DNA of 64,000 nucleotides from Streptomyces sp. A0958 (GCF_004795035.1 NZ_SSBK01000003.1:186001-250000); one strand, 5' to 3'; counted from the stretch's first letter, positions 31,905 through 42,034 are shown. Notes: a model not told the origin generated them from the letters alone. Numbers and translations: made by a program.

Positions 31905-34900
31905 TCAGGTCCGCGCGCCCACGACCGCGCCCGGCTCCCCCACGCTCTCCCGCTCCCGCGTCAGCATTTGGAGCAGCGGCCCGTCCACCGACGCGAGTAC
32001 GTCGTACGGTCCGCGCTGGACGATCGCGCCCTCGTCCAGGACCACCACCTCGTCCACGGCCTCCAGCCCGGCGAGCCGGTGCGTGATCAGAACGGTCGTA
32101 CGCCCCACGGTCGCCGTCAGCAGGTCGACGGTGAGGGCGTCGGCGGTGGGCAGGTCGAGGTGCTCGGCGGGCTCGTCCAGCACGAGGACGGGGAAGTCGG
32201 CGAGCAGGGCCCGGGCCAGGGCGAGCCGCTGGCGCTGGCCGCCGGAGAGGCGGGCGCCGTGTTCGCCGACAAGGGTGTCCAGCCCGTCCGGCAGCGCCTC
32301 GGCCCAGTCGAGCAGGCGGGCCCGTGCGAGGGCGTCGCGCAGTTCCGGCTCGGCCGCGGCGGGGCGGGCGAGCCGCAGGTTCTCCCGGAGCGAGCTGTCG
32401 AAGATGTGGGCGTCCTGGGCGCACAGCCCGACGAACCGCCGCACGGTGTCCCCGTCCAGCGCGGACGCCTCCACCCCGCCGATCCGGTAGGTCCCCGCCC
32501 GCGCGTCCAGGAAGCGGAGCAGGACCTGGGCGAGCGTGGTCTTGCCGGACCCCGACGGGCCCACGACGGCGATGCGGCGGCCCGCCTCCAGCGTGAGGTC
32601 GACGGAGTCGAGCGCGTCCTGCCCGGCTCCCGGGTACCGGGCGGAGAGCCCGCGCACCTCCAGCGGGAAGGGGGTCTTCGGCGCTGCGGCCGGGGCGTCG
32701 GGCTCCCGCACGGGCACCGGGGCGTCCAGCACCTCGTACACGCGCTCCGCGCTCCGCTTGACGCGCTGTCGGTACTGGGCGGCGAGCGGCAGACCGGTCA
32801 CGGCCTCGAATGCGGCCAGCGGGGTGAGGACGACGACGGCGAGTTCCACGCCTGCCAGCCGGCCGTCCGCCACGGCGGGCAGGGAGACGAGTGCGGCGGC
32901 CACCACGGTGAGACCGGCGATCAGGGCGGTGAGGCCGCCGCCGAGCGCGGTCGCGGTCGCCGCGCGGGATGCGATCCGGGTGAGGACGGCGTCGGCCGCG
33001 CGAGTCCTGGCCGAGCGCCCCGGGAGGGCGCCCGCGACGGTCAGCTCGGCCGTACCGCCCAGCAGATCGGTGATCCGGGTGGCCAGGTCGGCGCGGGCGG
33101 GGGCCAGGCGCCGTTCCGCGCGGCGGGCGCAGGCACCGCTGACGAGCGGCACCCCGATCCCGGCCAGCAGCAGGCCCGCGGCCAGCACAAGGCCCGCCTG
33201 GGGGAGCAGCCGGCCGGTGAAACCGACGGTCGCGGCGCCCACGAGGACGGCGGTCCCGGCGGGCAGCAGCCACCGCAGCCAGTAGTCCTGCAGGGCGTCC
33301 ACGTCCGCGACCAGCCGCGAGAGCAGGTCCCCGCGCCGGGTCCTGCGCAGGCCGTCCGGAGCGATGCGCTCCAGGCTGCGGTACACGGCGACGCGCAACT
33401 CGGCGAGCATCCTCAGGACCGCGTCGTGCGAGACGAGGCGCTCGGCGTAGCGGAAGACCGCCCGCCCGATGCCGAAGGCGCGGGTCGCCGTCACCGCGAC
33501 CATCAGATAGAGGACCGGGGGCTGCTCGGAGGCCCGAGAGATCAGCCAGCCGGAGACCGCCATGAGCCCGACGGCCGAACCGAGGGCGAGACTTCCCAGC
33601 AACAGGGCGAGCACCAGCCGGCCGCGTTGTGCGCCTGCGGCCTCCCGGACCCGGGTGAGCACGTGCCCGCGCCGGTCCGTGGTCTCACGCAGTGTGTCGG
33701 GCTCGTGCGCCGGCTCGGTGATCCGGGTGTCGTCGGGCACGCTCGCGGGGCGGGTGACGGCGATGGATGACTCCGGGGCGGGCGGTCCGGGCGCCGGGGC
33801 GGTCAGGGTGACCACCCGGTCCGCGACCGCCAGCAGCGCCGGCCGGTGCACCACCAGCAGGACGGTCCGGCCGGCGGCCAGCCTCCGTACCGCCTCGACG
33901 ATGCCCGCCTCCGTCTCGCCGTCCAGGCTCGCGGTCGGCTCGTCCAGGAGCAGTACAGGCCGGTCGGCGAGGAAGGCGCGGGCGAGCGCGAGGCGCTGAC
34001 GCTGTCCGGCGGAGAGCCCGGCGCCGTCCTCACCGAGGAGGGTGCGGTCGCCGTCCGGAAGCCGCTGCACGAAGTCGTACGCCCCCGCGTCGCGCAGGGC
34101 AGCCGTCACCGCGCTGTCGTCGGCGGCGGGGCGGGCGAGCCGCACGTTCTCCGCGATGGTGCCCGCGAAGAGGTGCGGGCGCTGCGGCACCCAGGCGATG
34201 TGCTCGCGCCAGCGTGCGAGGGAGAGATCCGCCAGGTCGGTGCCACCGACCCGCACCCGGCCCTCGTCGGGCGCCGTGAATCCCAGCACCACGTTCAGCA
34301 GGGTGGACTTGCCGACCCCGCTCGGGCCGACCAGGGCGACCGTCTCCCCCTCGTCCACCACCAGTGAGGTCGCGGTGAGCGAGGGCTCAAAGCGCCCGTC
34401 GTGCCGGACGGTCACCCCTTCCAGCTCCAGCCGCAGCGAACCGGGGACCTCCTGCGTACCGCTCGCGCGGGGCTCGGTCTCCAGGACGGCGAATATCTCC
34501 TCCGCCGCCGAGAGCCCCTCGGCGGCGGCGTGGAACTGCGCCCCTACCTGCCGGATCGGCAGATAGGCCTCGGGCGCGAGGATCAGGACCAGCAGGCCGG
34601 TGTAGAGGTCGAGTTCACCGTGGACCAGCCGCATGCCGATGGTGACGGCGACGAGGGCCACCGCGAGTGTCGCGAGGAGTTCCAGGGCGAAGGACGACAG
34701 GAAGGCGATGCGCAGGGTACGCAGGGTTGCCTGCCGGTACTGCGAGGTGATCCTGCGGATGGACTCGGCCTGGGCCTTGGCCCGGCCGAACACCTTCAGC
34801 GTCGGCAGCCCGGCCACCACGTCGAGGAAGTGCCCGGAGAGCCGGGAGAGCAGCCGCCACTGGCGGTCCATCCGCGACTGGGTCGCCCAGCCGATCAGGA

Positions 34901-35435
34901 TCATGAAGAGAGGGATGAGCGGGAGTGTGACGACGATGATCGCCGCCGAGATCCAGTCCTCGGTGACGACCCTGGCGAGCACGGCCGCCGGTACCACCAC
35001 CGCGAGCCCGAGCTGCGGAAGATAGCGCGCGAAGTAGTCGTCGAGCGCGTCGATCCCCCGAGTGGCCAGGGTGACCAGCGAGCCGGTGCGCTGCCCGCTC
35101 AGCCAGTCCGGGCCCAGCTCCGCAGCCCGGTCGAGCAGCCGCCCGCGCAGTTCGGACTTGACGGCCGCGCCGGCCCGGTGGGCGGCCAGTTCGGTGAGCC
35201 AGGAGACCAGGGCCCGGCCGAACGCGACCGCCGCGAGCAGGAGGAGCGGGGTGCGCAGCCCGCCGGTCGTGAGCCCGTCCTGGAAGCCGCCCACCACGAT
35301 CTCGGCGACGAGCGTGGCCTGAGCGATGACCAGCGCCGCCCCGGCCACGCCGAGAACCACCACGGCCACGATGAACAGGCGGGTGGCACGGGCGTGGCGG
35401 AGCAGACGCGGGTCGATCGGTTTCACGTGAAACAC
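31905..35435 (-). CDS. cydCD: Fused CydC/CydD thiol-reductant ABC exporter
   Basis: A 1176-residue fusion of two half-transporters. In each half, about six membrane helices precede an ATPase: first GPSGVGKST, LSAGQRQRL and LLLDEPTASLD; second GPSGSGKTT, LSGGQRQRL and LVLDEPAEHLD. It exports cysteine/glutathione-type thiols needed to assemble cytochrome bd. It begins at GTG (MFHVKPIDP), 36 bases after cydB. The first codons overlap a perfect parS site. An internal GTG at codon 4 is the alternative start. Part of the cydAB-cydCD operon under the Rex operator. Confidence 0.93.
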   Translation of the reverse strand: MFHVKPIDPRLLRHARATRLFIVAVVVLGVAGAALVIAQATLVAEIVVGGFQDGLTTGGLRTPLLLLAAVAFGRALVSWLTELAAHRAGAAVKSELRGRLLDRAAELGPDWLSGQRTGSLVTLATRGIDALDDYFARYLPQLGLAVVVPAAVLARVVTEDWISAAIIVVTLPLIPLFMILIGWATQSRMDRQWRLLSRLSGHFLDVVAGLPTLKVFGRAKAQAESIRRITSQYRQATLRTLRIAFLSSFALELLATLAVALVAVTIGMRLVHGELDLYTGLLVLILAPEAYLPIRQVGAQFHAAAEGLSAAEEIFAVLETEPRASGTQEVPGSLRLELEGVTVRHDGRFEPSLTATSLVVDEGETVALVGPSGVGKSTLLNVVLGFTAPDEGRVRVGGTDLADLSLARWREHIAWVPQRPHLFAGTIAENVRLARPAADDSAVTAALRDAGAYDFVQRLPDGDRTLLGEDGAGLSAGQRQRLALARAFLADRPVLLLDEPTASLDGETEAGIVEAVRRLAAGRTVLLVVHRPALLAVADRVVTLTAPAPGPPAPESSIAVTRPASVPDDTRITEPAHEPDTLRETTDRRGHVLTRVREAAGAQRGRLVLALLLGSLALGSAVGLMAVSGWLISRASEQPPVLYLMVAVTATRAFGIGRAVFRYAERLVSHDAVLRMLAELRVAVYRSLERIAPDGLRRTRRGDLLSRLVADVDALQDYWLRWLLPAGTAVLVGAATVGFTGRLLPQAGLVLAAGLLLAGIGVPLVSGACARRAERRLAPARADLATRITDLLGGTAELTVAGALPGRSARTRAADAVLTRIASRAATATALGGGLTALIAGLTVVAAALVSLPAVADGRLAGVELAVVVLTPLAAFEAVTGLPLAAQYRQRVKRSAERVYEVLDAPVPVREPDAPAAAPKTPFPLEVRGLSARYPGAGQDALDSVDLTLEAGRRIAVVGPSGSGKTTLAQVLLRFLDARAGTYRIGGVEASALDGDTVRRFVGLCAQDAHIFDSSLRENLRLARPAAAEPELRDALARARLLDWAEALPDGLDTLVGEHGARLSGGQRQRLALARALLADFPVLVLDEPAEHLDLPTADALTVDLLTATVGRTTVLITHRLAGLEAVDEVVVLDEGAIVQRGPYDVLASVDGPLLQMLTRERESVGEPGAVVGART
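35420..35433. promoter_or_regulatory. parS centromere site within the cydCD start
   Basis: GTTTCACGTGAAAC, a perfect match to the Streptomyces ParB-binding palindrome. It overlaps codons 1-6 of cydCD, so parS sequence is also coding (FHVK). Confidence 0.9.
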
Positions 35436-35471
35436 CCCATGCGGCTCGGGTCGGTCAGGACACTCACTGCG

Positions 35472-36473
35472 TCAGTGCGCATCGGCGATGTGCTGCGTGC
35501 CGATCCGCTTGCGGAACACCCAGTACGTCCACCCCTGGTAGAGCAGGACGACCGGAGTGGCGATCCCGGCGCACCAGGTCATGATCTTCAGCGTGTACGG
35601 GCTGGACGAGGCGTTGGTGACCGTGAGGCTCCAGGCATCGTTCAGCGAGGACGGCATGACGTTCGGGAAGAGCGTCAGGAACAACATGGCGACGGCGGCG
35701 GCGATGGTCACGCCGGAGAGTGCGAAGGACCAGCCCTCGCGCCCCGCCGCGATCGTCGCGATCGCACCGACCAGCGCCACCGCGGCGATGATCATCGCGA
35801 TGAGGCTGCGGCCGTCACCGTTGTCGAGCTGGGTCCAGATCAGGAAGGCGAGCGCGAGCACCGCCGCGACGGTGCCCAGCTTCAGGGCCAGCCCGCGTGC
35901 CCTGGCCCGGATGTCCCCGGCCGTCTTCAGCCCGGCGAACACCGCACCGTGGAAGGTGAAGAGGGAGAGCGTGACCAGGCCGCCGAGGAGCGCGTACGGG
36001 TTGAGCAGGTCCCAGAAGTTGCCCACGTACTCCATGTGCGCGTCGATCTTCACGCCGCGCACGATGTTGCCGAAGGCCACACCCCACAGCACGGCGGGGA
36101 TCAGCGAGGCCCAGAAGATCGCGTGCTCCCAGTTGGTCTGCCACTTCTCCTCCGGCCGCTTCGCCCGGTACTCGAAGGCGACACCGCGCACGATCAGGCA
36201 GAGCAGGATGATCAGCAGCGGCAGGTAGAAACCGGAGAACAGCGTGGCGTACCACTCGGGGAACGCGGCGAAGGTCGCCCCGCCGGCGCTGAGCAGCCAG
36301 ACCTCGTTGCCGTCCCAGACGGGCCCGATCGTGTTGATCAGCACCCGCCGTTCCTTGCGGTCCCGGGCCAGCAGCTTGGTGAGGACCCCGATCCCGAAGT
36401 CGAATCCCTCCAGGAAGAAGTAGCCGGTCCAGAGGACGGCGATGAGCACGAACCAGACGTCGTGGAGTTCCAT
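35472..36473 (-). CDS. cydB: Cytochrome bd ubiquinol/menaquinol oxidase subunit II
   Basis: A 333-residue membrane protein of about eight helices with the CydB start MELHDVWFVLIAVLWTGYFF and the conserved acidic loop LEGFDFGIG. The block VWDGNEVWLLSAGGATFAAF is typical of subunit II. It lies 18 bases behind cydA and 36 ahead of cydCD. Together with CydA it forms the low-oxygen terminal oxidase in the membrane. Confidence 0.95.
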   Translation of the reverse strand: MELHDVWFVLIAVLWTGYFFLEGFDFGIGVLTKLLARDRKERRVLINTIGPVWDGNEVWLLSAGGATFAAFPEWYATLFSGFYLPLLIILLCLIVRGVAFEYRAKRPEEKWQTNWEHAIFWASLIPAVLWGVAFGNIVRGVKIDAHMEYVGNFWDLLNPYALLGGLVTLSLFTFHGAVFAGLKTAGDIRARARGLALKLGTVAAVLALAFLIWTQLDNGDGRSLIAMIIAAVALVGAIATIAAGREGWSFALSGVTIAAAVAMLFLTLFPNVMPSSLNDAWSLTVTNASSSPYTLKIMTWCAGIATPVVLLYQGWTYWVFRKRIGTQHIADAH

Positions 36474-36491
36474 CTCTCGGCTCCTGCGCTC

Positions 36492-38000
36492 TCAGTAGGA
36501 GAAGGCCATGGGCCGGTCGGCGTCTTCGTGGTCGCCGCCGATCCGGGTGGGCGGGTTCAGGTCGTCGTCCGTGAGCTCGGGTGGCCCGGCCTTGATGTAC
36601 TTCAGGAGCAGCCTGACTTCGATCACGGCGAGCACCGCGTAGAGCCCGGTGAAGACGATCAGCGAGGTGAGCACCTCACCCTGGGAGACACCGGGGGAGA
36701 CCGCGTCCCGGGTCTGGAGCACGCCGTAGACGACCCAGGGCTGGCGGCCCATCTCGGTGAAGATCCAGCCCCAGGAGTTGGCGATCAGCGGGAAGAGCAG
36801 GGTCCACAGGGCGACGACCCAGTAGCACCGGGCGAGCTTGGGGCTCAGTGCCTTGTTCTTGAACAGGACCAGGTTCGGCACTTCGTCCTCACCGGTACGC
36901 ATCACCTCCGGCAGCATGAACTTCTTCCGGGTGAGCCACAGTCCGAGGATGCCGAGGCCGAAGGAGGCCATGCCGAAGCCGATCATCCACCGGAAGCTCC
37001 AGAAGGCGACCGGGATGTTGGGCCGGTAGTCGCCGGGCCCGAAGCGCTCCTGCTCCGCCTTGTTGATGTCGTTGATGCCGGGCACGTACGACTGGAAGTC
37101 GTCGTCGGCGAGGAAGGACAGGACGCCGGGGACCGAGATCTCGACGGAGTTGTGCCCCTTGCTGACGTCTCCGTAGGCGAAGATCGAGAAGGGCGCGGCG
37201 TCCTCCCCGTCCCACAGTGCCTCGGCCGCCGCCATCTTCATCGGCTGCTGCTTGAACATCACCTTGCCGAGCTGATCACCGCTGACGGCGGTGAGGAGGC
37301 CGGATATCACCACGGTGATCAGCCCCAGCCGCAGCGAGGTCCGCATCACCGGGATGTGCTTCTTGCGCGCCAGGTGGAAGGCGGCGATGCCGACCATGAA
37401 CGCCCCGCCGACCAGGAAGGCGGCGGTGATGGTGTGGAAGAACTGGGCGAGCGCGGTGTTCTGGGTGAGCACGTGCCAGAAGTCGGTGAGCTCGGCGCGT
37501 CCGCGTTCCTTGTTGATGCGGTAGCCGACCGGGTGCTGCATCCAGGAGTTGGCCGCCAGGATGAAGTAGGCGGAGAGGATGGTGCCGATGGACACCATCC
37601 ATATGCAGGCCAGGTGGATCTTCTTCGGGAGCTTGTCCCAACCGAAGATCCACAGGCCGATGAAGGTGGACTCGAAGAAGAAGGCGATCAGCGCCTCGAA
37701 GGCGAGCGGCGCCCCGAAGATGTCACCGACGAACCGCGAGTAGTCGGACCAGTTCATCCCGAACTGGAACTCCTGGACGATGCCGGTGACGACACCCATG
37801 GCGATGTTGATCAGGAAGAGCTTTCCCCAGAACTTGGTGGCCCTGAGGTACTTCTCCTTGTTCGTCCGCACCCAGGCGGTCTGCAGGCCGGCCGTGAGCG
37901 CCGCGAGAGAGATCGTCAGAGGAACGAAGAGGAAGTGGTAGACGGTCGTCGTACCGAACTGCCATCGCGCCAGGGTCTCCGGCGCCAGAGCTAGCTCCAC
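36492..38000 (-). CDS. cydA: Cytochrome bd oxidase subunit I
   Basis: A 502-residue membrane protein. The N-terminal TTTVYHFLFVPLTI carries a heme-ligand His, and EMGRQPWVVYG is the hallmark GRQPW block. An internal Q-loop of moderate length binds quinol. It starts at GTG with AAGGAGAAG 6 bases upstream. The leader contains the Rex operator (38085-38100), so transcription should rise when NADH is high under low oxygen. Confidence 0.96.
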   Translation of the reverse strand: MELALAPETLARWQFGTTTVYHFLFVPLTISLAALTAGLQTAWVRTNKEKYLRATKFWGKLFLINIAMGVVTGIVQEFQFGMNWSDYSRFVGDIFGAPLAFEALIAFFFESTFIGLWIFGWDKLPKKIHLACIWMVSIGTILSAYFILAANSWMQHPVGYRINKERGRAELTDFWHVLTQNTALAQFFHTITAAFLVGGAFMVGIAAFHLARKKHIPVMRTSLRLGLITVVISGLLTAVSGDQLGKVMFKQQPMKMAAAEALWDGEDAAPFSIFAYGDVSKGHNSVEISVPGVLSFLADDDFQSYVPGINDINKAEQERFGPGDYRPNIPVAFWSFRWMIGFGMASFGLGILGLWLTRKKFMLPEVMRTGEDEVPNLVLFKNKALSPKLARCYWVVALWTLLFPLIANSWGWIFTEMGRQPWVVYGVLQTRDAVSPGVSQGEVLTSLIVFTGLYAVLAVIEVRLLLKYIKAGPPELTDDDLNPPTRIGGDHEDADRPMAFSY

Positions 38001-38084
38001 GTCGTCTTCTCCTTACGTCATCGCCGTTGCATCGGCGATTTGTCCGTGAAATCCAACGGATCACGGGAGGAAGCAGGACACGCT

Positions 38085-38100
38085 TGTGAACGCGTTCACA
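38085..38100. promoter_or_regulatory. Rex operator in front of cydA
   Basis: TGTGAACGCGTTCACA is a perfect 16-base palindrome identical to the published Rex operator consensus of S. coelicolor. It lies just downstream of a possible -10 box (CATAAT on the minus strand, 38111-38116), so bound Rex would block initiation. A further half-site TTCACA follows at 38101-38106. NADH releases Rex. Confidence 0.93.
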
Positions 38101-38184
38101 TTCACAAGCAATTATGGCGCACACACTTTCGGGCCCTTCGCCCGGGGGCCCCTCCCCCGCCCGCCCCTGCGTCGGCACGCGAAA

Positions 38185-38218
38185 GGGCCCCGCACCTCGC
38201 GCACGAGATACGGGGCCC
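38185..38218 (-). terminator. Terminator after hisC
   Basis: GGGCCCCG (38185-38192) and CGGGGCCC (38211-38218) form a stem behind the hisC stop on the minus strand and are followed by TTTCG in that direction. It separates hisC from the cyd promoter. Confidence 0.7.
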
Positions 38219-38238
38219 GGCTGTCCGGCAGGCGCCGG

Positions 38239-39318
38239 CTACAGCTCCTTGCGGTACGACTCCGTCACCTTCAGGAAGAGATCGTTCGCCTCGTCCTCGC
38301 CGATCGTGACGCGCACGCCCTCTCCCGCGAACGGCCTGACCACCACACCGGCCTTCTCACAGGCCGCCGCGAAGTCGAGGGTGCGCTCCCCCAGCCGCAG
38401 CCAGACGAAGTTCGCCTGGGACTCGGGCACCGTCCAGCCCTGCCGCACCAGCGTCTCGTACACCCTGTCCCGCTCGCACACCAGCGAGCCGACCCGGCCG
38501 AGCAGCTCGTCCTCGGCGCGCAGCGAGGCCACCGCCGCGTCCTGGGCGACCTGGCTGACGCCGAACGGCACCGCCGTCTTGCGCAGCGCGGCCGCCACCG
38601 GCTCGTGCGCCACGGCGAAACCGACCCGCAGCCCCGCCAGCCCGTACGCCTTGGAGAACGTGCGCAGCACCGCCACATTGGGCCGGTCCCGGTAGATCTC
38701 GATGCCGTCGGGCACCTCGGCGTCGCGGATGAACTCCTTGTACGCCTCGTCCAGCACCACGAGGACATCGCTCGGCACCCGGTCGAGGAATCGTTCCAGC
38801 TCGGCCCGGCGCACGACGGTGCCGGTCGGGTTGTTCGGGTTGCAGACGAAGATCAGCCGCGTGCGGTCGGTGATCGCGTCCGCCATCGCGTCCAGGTCGT
38901 GCACCTCACCGTCGGTCAGCGGCACCTTCACCGAGGTCGCGCCACTGATCTGCGTGATGATCGGGTACGCCTCGAAGGAGCGCCATGCGTAGATCACCTC
39001 GTCGCCCGGGCCCGAGGTCGCCTGGAGCAGCTGCTGCGCCACACCGACCGAACCGGTGCCGGTGGCCAGGTGCGAGACCGGCACGCCGAAACGATCGGAC
39101 AGCTCGTTCATCAGCCCGGTGCAGGCCATGTCCGGGTAGCGGTGGAAGTGCGCCGCCGCGGCCAGTGCGGTCTCCATCACGCCCGGCAGCGGCGGATACG
39201 GATTCTCATTGGAGGACAGCTTGAACGCGGCCGGTCCGTCCGCCGACGCCGGTTTGCCCGGCACGTAGGCGGGAACGCCGTCCAGTTCGGCGCGCAGCTT
39301 GGGGCTCGTCTCGCTCAC
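38239..39318 (-). CDS. hisC: Histidinol-phosphate aminotransferase-type enzyme
   Basis: A 359-residue fold-type I aminotransferase. The PLP Lys is in [15 protein letters not shown], with the NNPTG motif ([11 protein letters not shown]) and [12 protein letters not shown] at the N-terminus. It should interconvert histidinol phosphate or an aromatic acid with its keto form. It lies alone, away from a his operon, so it may be the second HisC or aromatic aminotransferase. Starts at GTG with GAGGAGGA about 7 bases upstream; a longer start is less likely. Confidence 0.88.
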   Translation of the reverse strand: MSETSPKLRAELDGVPAYVPGKPASADGPAAFKLSSNENPYPPLPGVMETALAAAAHFHRYPDMACTGLMNELSDRFGVPVSHLATGTGSVGVAQQLLQATSGPGDEVIYAWRSFEAYPIITQISGATSVKVPLTDGEVHDLDAMADAITDRTRLIFVCNPNNPTGTVVRRAELERFLDRVPSDVLVVLDEAYKEFIRDAEVPDGIEIYRDRPNVAVLRTFSKAYGLAGLRVGFAVAHEPVAAALRKTAVPFGVSQVAQDAAVASLRAEDELLGRVGSLVCERDRVYETLVRQGWTVPESQANFVWLRLGERTLDFAAACEKAGVVVRPFAGEGVRVTIGEDEANDLFLKVTESYRKEL

Positions 39319-39689
39319 CGCAGGTCCTCCTCGACCGTCCATTCACATCAATACTGCTCACCATATGAGGATTGGGCGCTGCTGCGAACGGGTGGACAGC
39401 GGATTCGTCCGGTGGACCCCGGAATGAGGGGGAGCGCGCCCGGGCATGGCGTGCGCCGGTGGCTCACTCCGTGGCGCGCGTCCCCCGAAGAGGTGAGTTG
39501 AGACCTCTTCGAGACATCGCCCCGTCGGCAGGCCTATCCGGCCCGATGCATGACACATGACGGTCCGACCCGGCAACGCCCTTGCTTCACAAGGCATTTG
39601 ACGTCTAATGACCTTGCAGAAACGTGCCTGCCAATGGGTGCATATGCGACCGGCCCAACTGTCCTTCCGAGCCCTACTATCGGCTCGCC
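39319..39689. other. Intergenic region between hisC and LacI gene
   Basis: 371 bases without a convincing gene. It holds divergent promoters. A candidate for the LacI gene is TTGACG near 39599, followed by a weak TA-rich stretch, just past a short repeat ACACATGACGG. No parS or DnaA box seen here. Confidence 0.5.
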
Positions 39690-40802
39690 ATGACAGCAGC
39701 AGGGAAGCACCAGGTGAGCCGGACGGAGACCCCCCGGCGCGGCGGCAGGCAGGGACGTGCGGGAATCCGTGATGTGGCCGCCGCCGCCGGCGTCTCCATC
39801 ACGACCGTGTCCGACGCCCTCAACGGCAAGGGCAGGCTCCCGGACGCCACCCGCCGCCATGTCCGCGAGGTCGCCGAGCGCCTGGGCTATCGCCCTTCCG
39901 CCGCGGCCCGCACGCTCCGTACCGGCAAATCCGGCCTGATCGGCCTGACCGTGACCACGTACGGGGATGAACCTTTCACCTTCACCGAATTCGCGTACTT
40001 CGCGGAGATGGCGAGAGCGGCCACGTCGGCGGCCCTCGCCCGCGGCTACGCCCTCGTCATCCTCCCGGCCACCTCGCGCCACGACGTCTGGTCGAACGTC
40101 GCACTCGACGGCACCGTCGTCATCGACCCCTCCGACCAGGACCCGGTCGTCACCGAGCTGGTCCGCCAGGGACTGCCCGTCGTCTCCGACGGCCGCCCCG
40201 CCGGGTCGCTCCCGGTCACCGCCTGGGTGGACAACGACCACCGGGCCGCCGTGCTCGACCTCCTCGACCATCTCGCCGCCGCCGGCGCCCGCCGCATCGG
40301 CCTGCTCACCGGCACCACGACCGACACGTACACCCGGCTGTCCACCAGCGCCTACCTCCACTGGTGCGAGCGCGTGGGGCAGGACCCGGTGTACGAGTCC
40401 TACCCGGCGCACGACCCGTGCGCGGGCGCCGTGGCCGCCGACCGGCTGCTGGCCCGCCCGGACCGCCCCGACGCCGTCTACGGGCTCTTCGACCCCAACG
40501 GCACGGACCTGCTGGCGGCCGCCCGCCGCTACGGACTGCGCGTCCCCGAGGACCTGCTGCTCGTCTGCTGCAGCGAATCCACGGTCTACGCGACGACCGA
40601 GCCTCCCATCACGACGCTCTCGCTGAAGCCGCGCAGGATCGGCACGGCGGTCGTCCAGCTGCTCATCGACGCCATCGAGGGCATCGACCAGGACGGTCCG
40701 GTGGAGCGGGTGATACCGACGGAGCTCATCGTCCGGACGTCCTCGCAACGCCGTCCGCCGCGCACCACGGTCAGTGCGCCGCGTTCCCCGGCAGGGGATT
40801 GA
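39690..40802 (+). CDS. LacI-family transcriptional regulator
   Basis: A 370-residue regulator. The DNA-binding part is IRDVAAAAGVSITTVSDALN, then GKGRLPDATRRHVREVAERL and GYRPSAAARTLRTG. A periplasmic-binding-like sensor domain follows (LVILPATSRHDVWSNVAL; late DAVYGLFDPNGTDLLAAARR). The ATG at 39690 gives a natural length; an in-frame start at 39624 adds unlikely residues. No sugar operon is next to it, so its target is unknown. Confidence 0.87.
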   Translation: MTAAGKHQVSRTETPRRGGRQGRAGIRDVAAAAGVSITTVSDALNGKGRLPDATRRHVREVAERLGYRPSAAARTLRTGKSGLIGLTVTTYGDEPFTFTEFAYFAEMARAATSAALARGYALVILPATSRHDVWSNVALDGTVVIDPSDQDPVVTELVRQGLPVVSDGRPAGSLPVTAWVDNDHRAAVLDLLDHLAAAGARRIGLLTGTTTDTYTRLSTSAYLHWCERVGQDPVYESYPAHDPCAGAVAADRLLARPDRPDAVYGLFDPNGTDLLAAARRYGLRVPEDLLLVCCSESTVYATTEPPITTLSLKPRRIGTAVVQLLIDAIEGIDQDGPVERVIPTELIVRTSSQRRPPRTTVSAPRSPAGD

Positions 40803-40975
40803 TCATCCCAATTGGGACCAATCGACCGATGAACCTGGCCTGCGGAAGGATTCACCACCCCTGGTGCGTCACAGAGCACGATCCGCATTCCTATGATGGG
40901 CGCACGACACCGCGGACCAACCCGACCAGCAGGGCCCGTCAGGTGTACGGCGGCGCGACGGTGGTGGAGGGGTCG

Positions 40976-42034
40976 ATGACACAGGGGGCCGGTCAGGAAC
41001 CCGTGGTGCGGACGGCGACGTTGCGCGACTTCCGCGTACCGCCCTATGCGCAGGCGCCTGCGCCGCCCGCCTCACCGCACCCGGGAAGCGCGTTCCCGGA
41101 AGGCGAGACGCCGGAGGGGTACACGCCGACGGCGCGCGACCTTCCCGTCATCAGCATCGACGAAACCGCCCAGGTGCAGACCGCGCCCGAACCGCGCCCC
41201 GCCAAGGAGCCGGATCTCGGTCCGCTGTACGTGGTGGGCGATGTCCACGGCTATCTGGACGAGCTCCTCGCCGCCCTCGCCGAGCAGGGCCTGATCGACA
41301 CCGAGGGCCGCTGGTCCGCGGGCAACGCGCGGCTCTGGTTCCTCGGTGACTTCACCGACCGGGGGCCCGACGGCATCGGCGTCATCGACCTCGTCATGCG
41401 GCTCTCCGCCGAGGCTGCGGCCGCCGGCGGCTACTGCAAGGCCCTCATGGGCAACCACGAGCTGCTGCTCATCGGCGCCAAGCGGTTCGCCGACACCCCG
41501 GTGAACTCCGGCGCGGGCACCGCCACCTTCCAGGCCGCCTGGCTGCTCAACGGCGGCCAGAAGACGGACATGGAGCGCCTCCAGGACGTTCACCTCCAGT
41601 GGATGTCCCGGCTCGACGCGGTCGTCGAGGAGGACGGCCACCTGCTGATGCACTCCGACACGACGGCGTACCTCGACTACGGCTCCACCATCGAGGACGT
41701 CAACGACACGGTGCACGCCATCCTCACGCGCAACGACGCCGACGAGTGCTGGGACCTGTTCCGCAAGCTGACCAAGCGGTTCGCCTTCCGCGACGAGTCA
41801 GGCGCGCAGGCCGTCCAGCAGCTGACGGCGGCCTACGGTGGCCGGCGCGTCGTCCATGGTCACAGCCCCATCCCGTACCTGACCGGTGAGGTCGGCTCGG
41901 AGGACGGCGAGGACGGGGCCGGACCTCAGGTCGACGGCCCCCACGTGTACGCGGACGGGCTGGCGATCGCCATGGACGGCGGGGTGACCATGGCCGGAAA
42001 GCTACTGGTCGTCCAGCTGCCGCTGCATGACTGA
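40976..42034 (+). CDS. Metallophosphoesterase (calcineurin-like)
   Basis: A 352-residue protein with phosphoesterase motifs GDVHG, GDFTDRGP and GNHE at residues about 88-165, and a late VVHGHSP. The first 80 residues are Pro-rich and disordered. It likely removes phosphate from protein or a nucleotide such as Ap4A. Starts at ATG 40976 with GGAGGGG 6 bases upstream; the longer upstream frame overlaps the LacI gene. The following 42035-42216 has no gene. Confidence 0.85.
   Translation: MTQGAGQEPVVRTATLRDFRVPPYAQAPAPPASPHPGSAFPEGETPEGYTPTARDLPVISIDETAQVQTAPEPRPAKEPDLGPLYVVGDVHGYLDELLAALAEQGLIDTEGRWSAGNARLWFLGDFTDRGPDGIGVIDLVMRLSAEAAAAGGYCKALMGNHELLLIGAKRFADTPVNSGAGTATFQAAWLLNGGQKTDMERLQDVHLQWMSRLDAVVEEDGHLLMHSDTTAYLDYGSTIEDVNDTVHAILTRNDADECWDLFRKLTKRFAFRDESGAQAVQQLTAAYGGRRVVHGHSPIPYLTGEVGSEDGEDGAGPQVDGPHVYADGLAIAMDGGVTMAGKLLVVQLPLHD

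Noticed and set aside
30088..33273. A 1061-codon open frame suggesting a very large kinase
   Set aside because: The upstream part overlaps cydCD on the same strand in another frame and is Arg/Pro-rich shadow sequence; the real start is at 31845.
34401..37994. A 1197-codon plus-strand open frame
   Set aside because: It is the antisense shadow of cydCD, cydB and cydA, with low-complexity Asp/Glu/Gly/Arg sequence typical of high-GC mirror frames.
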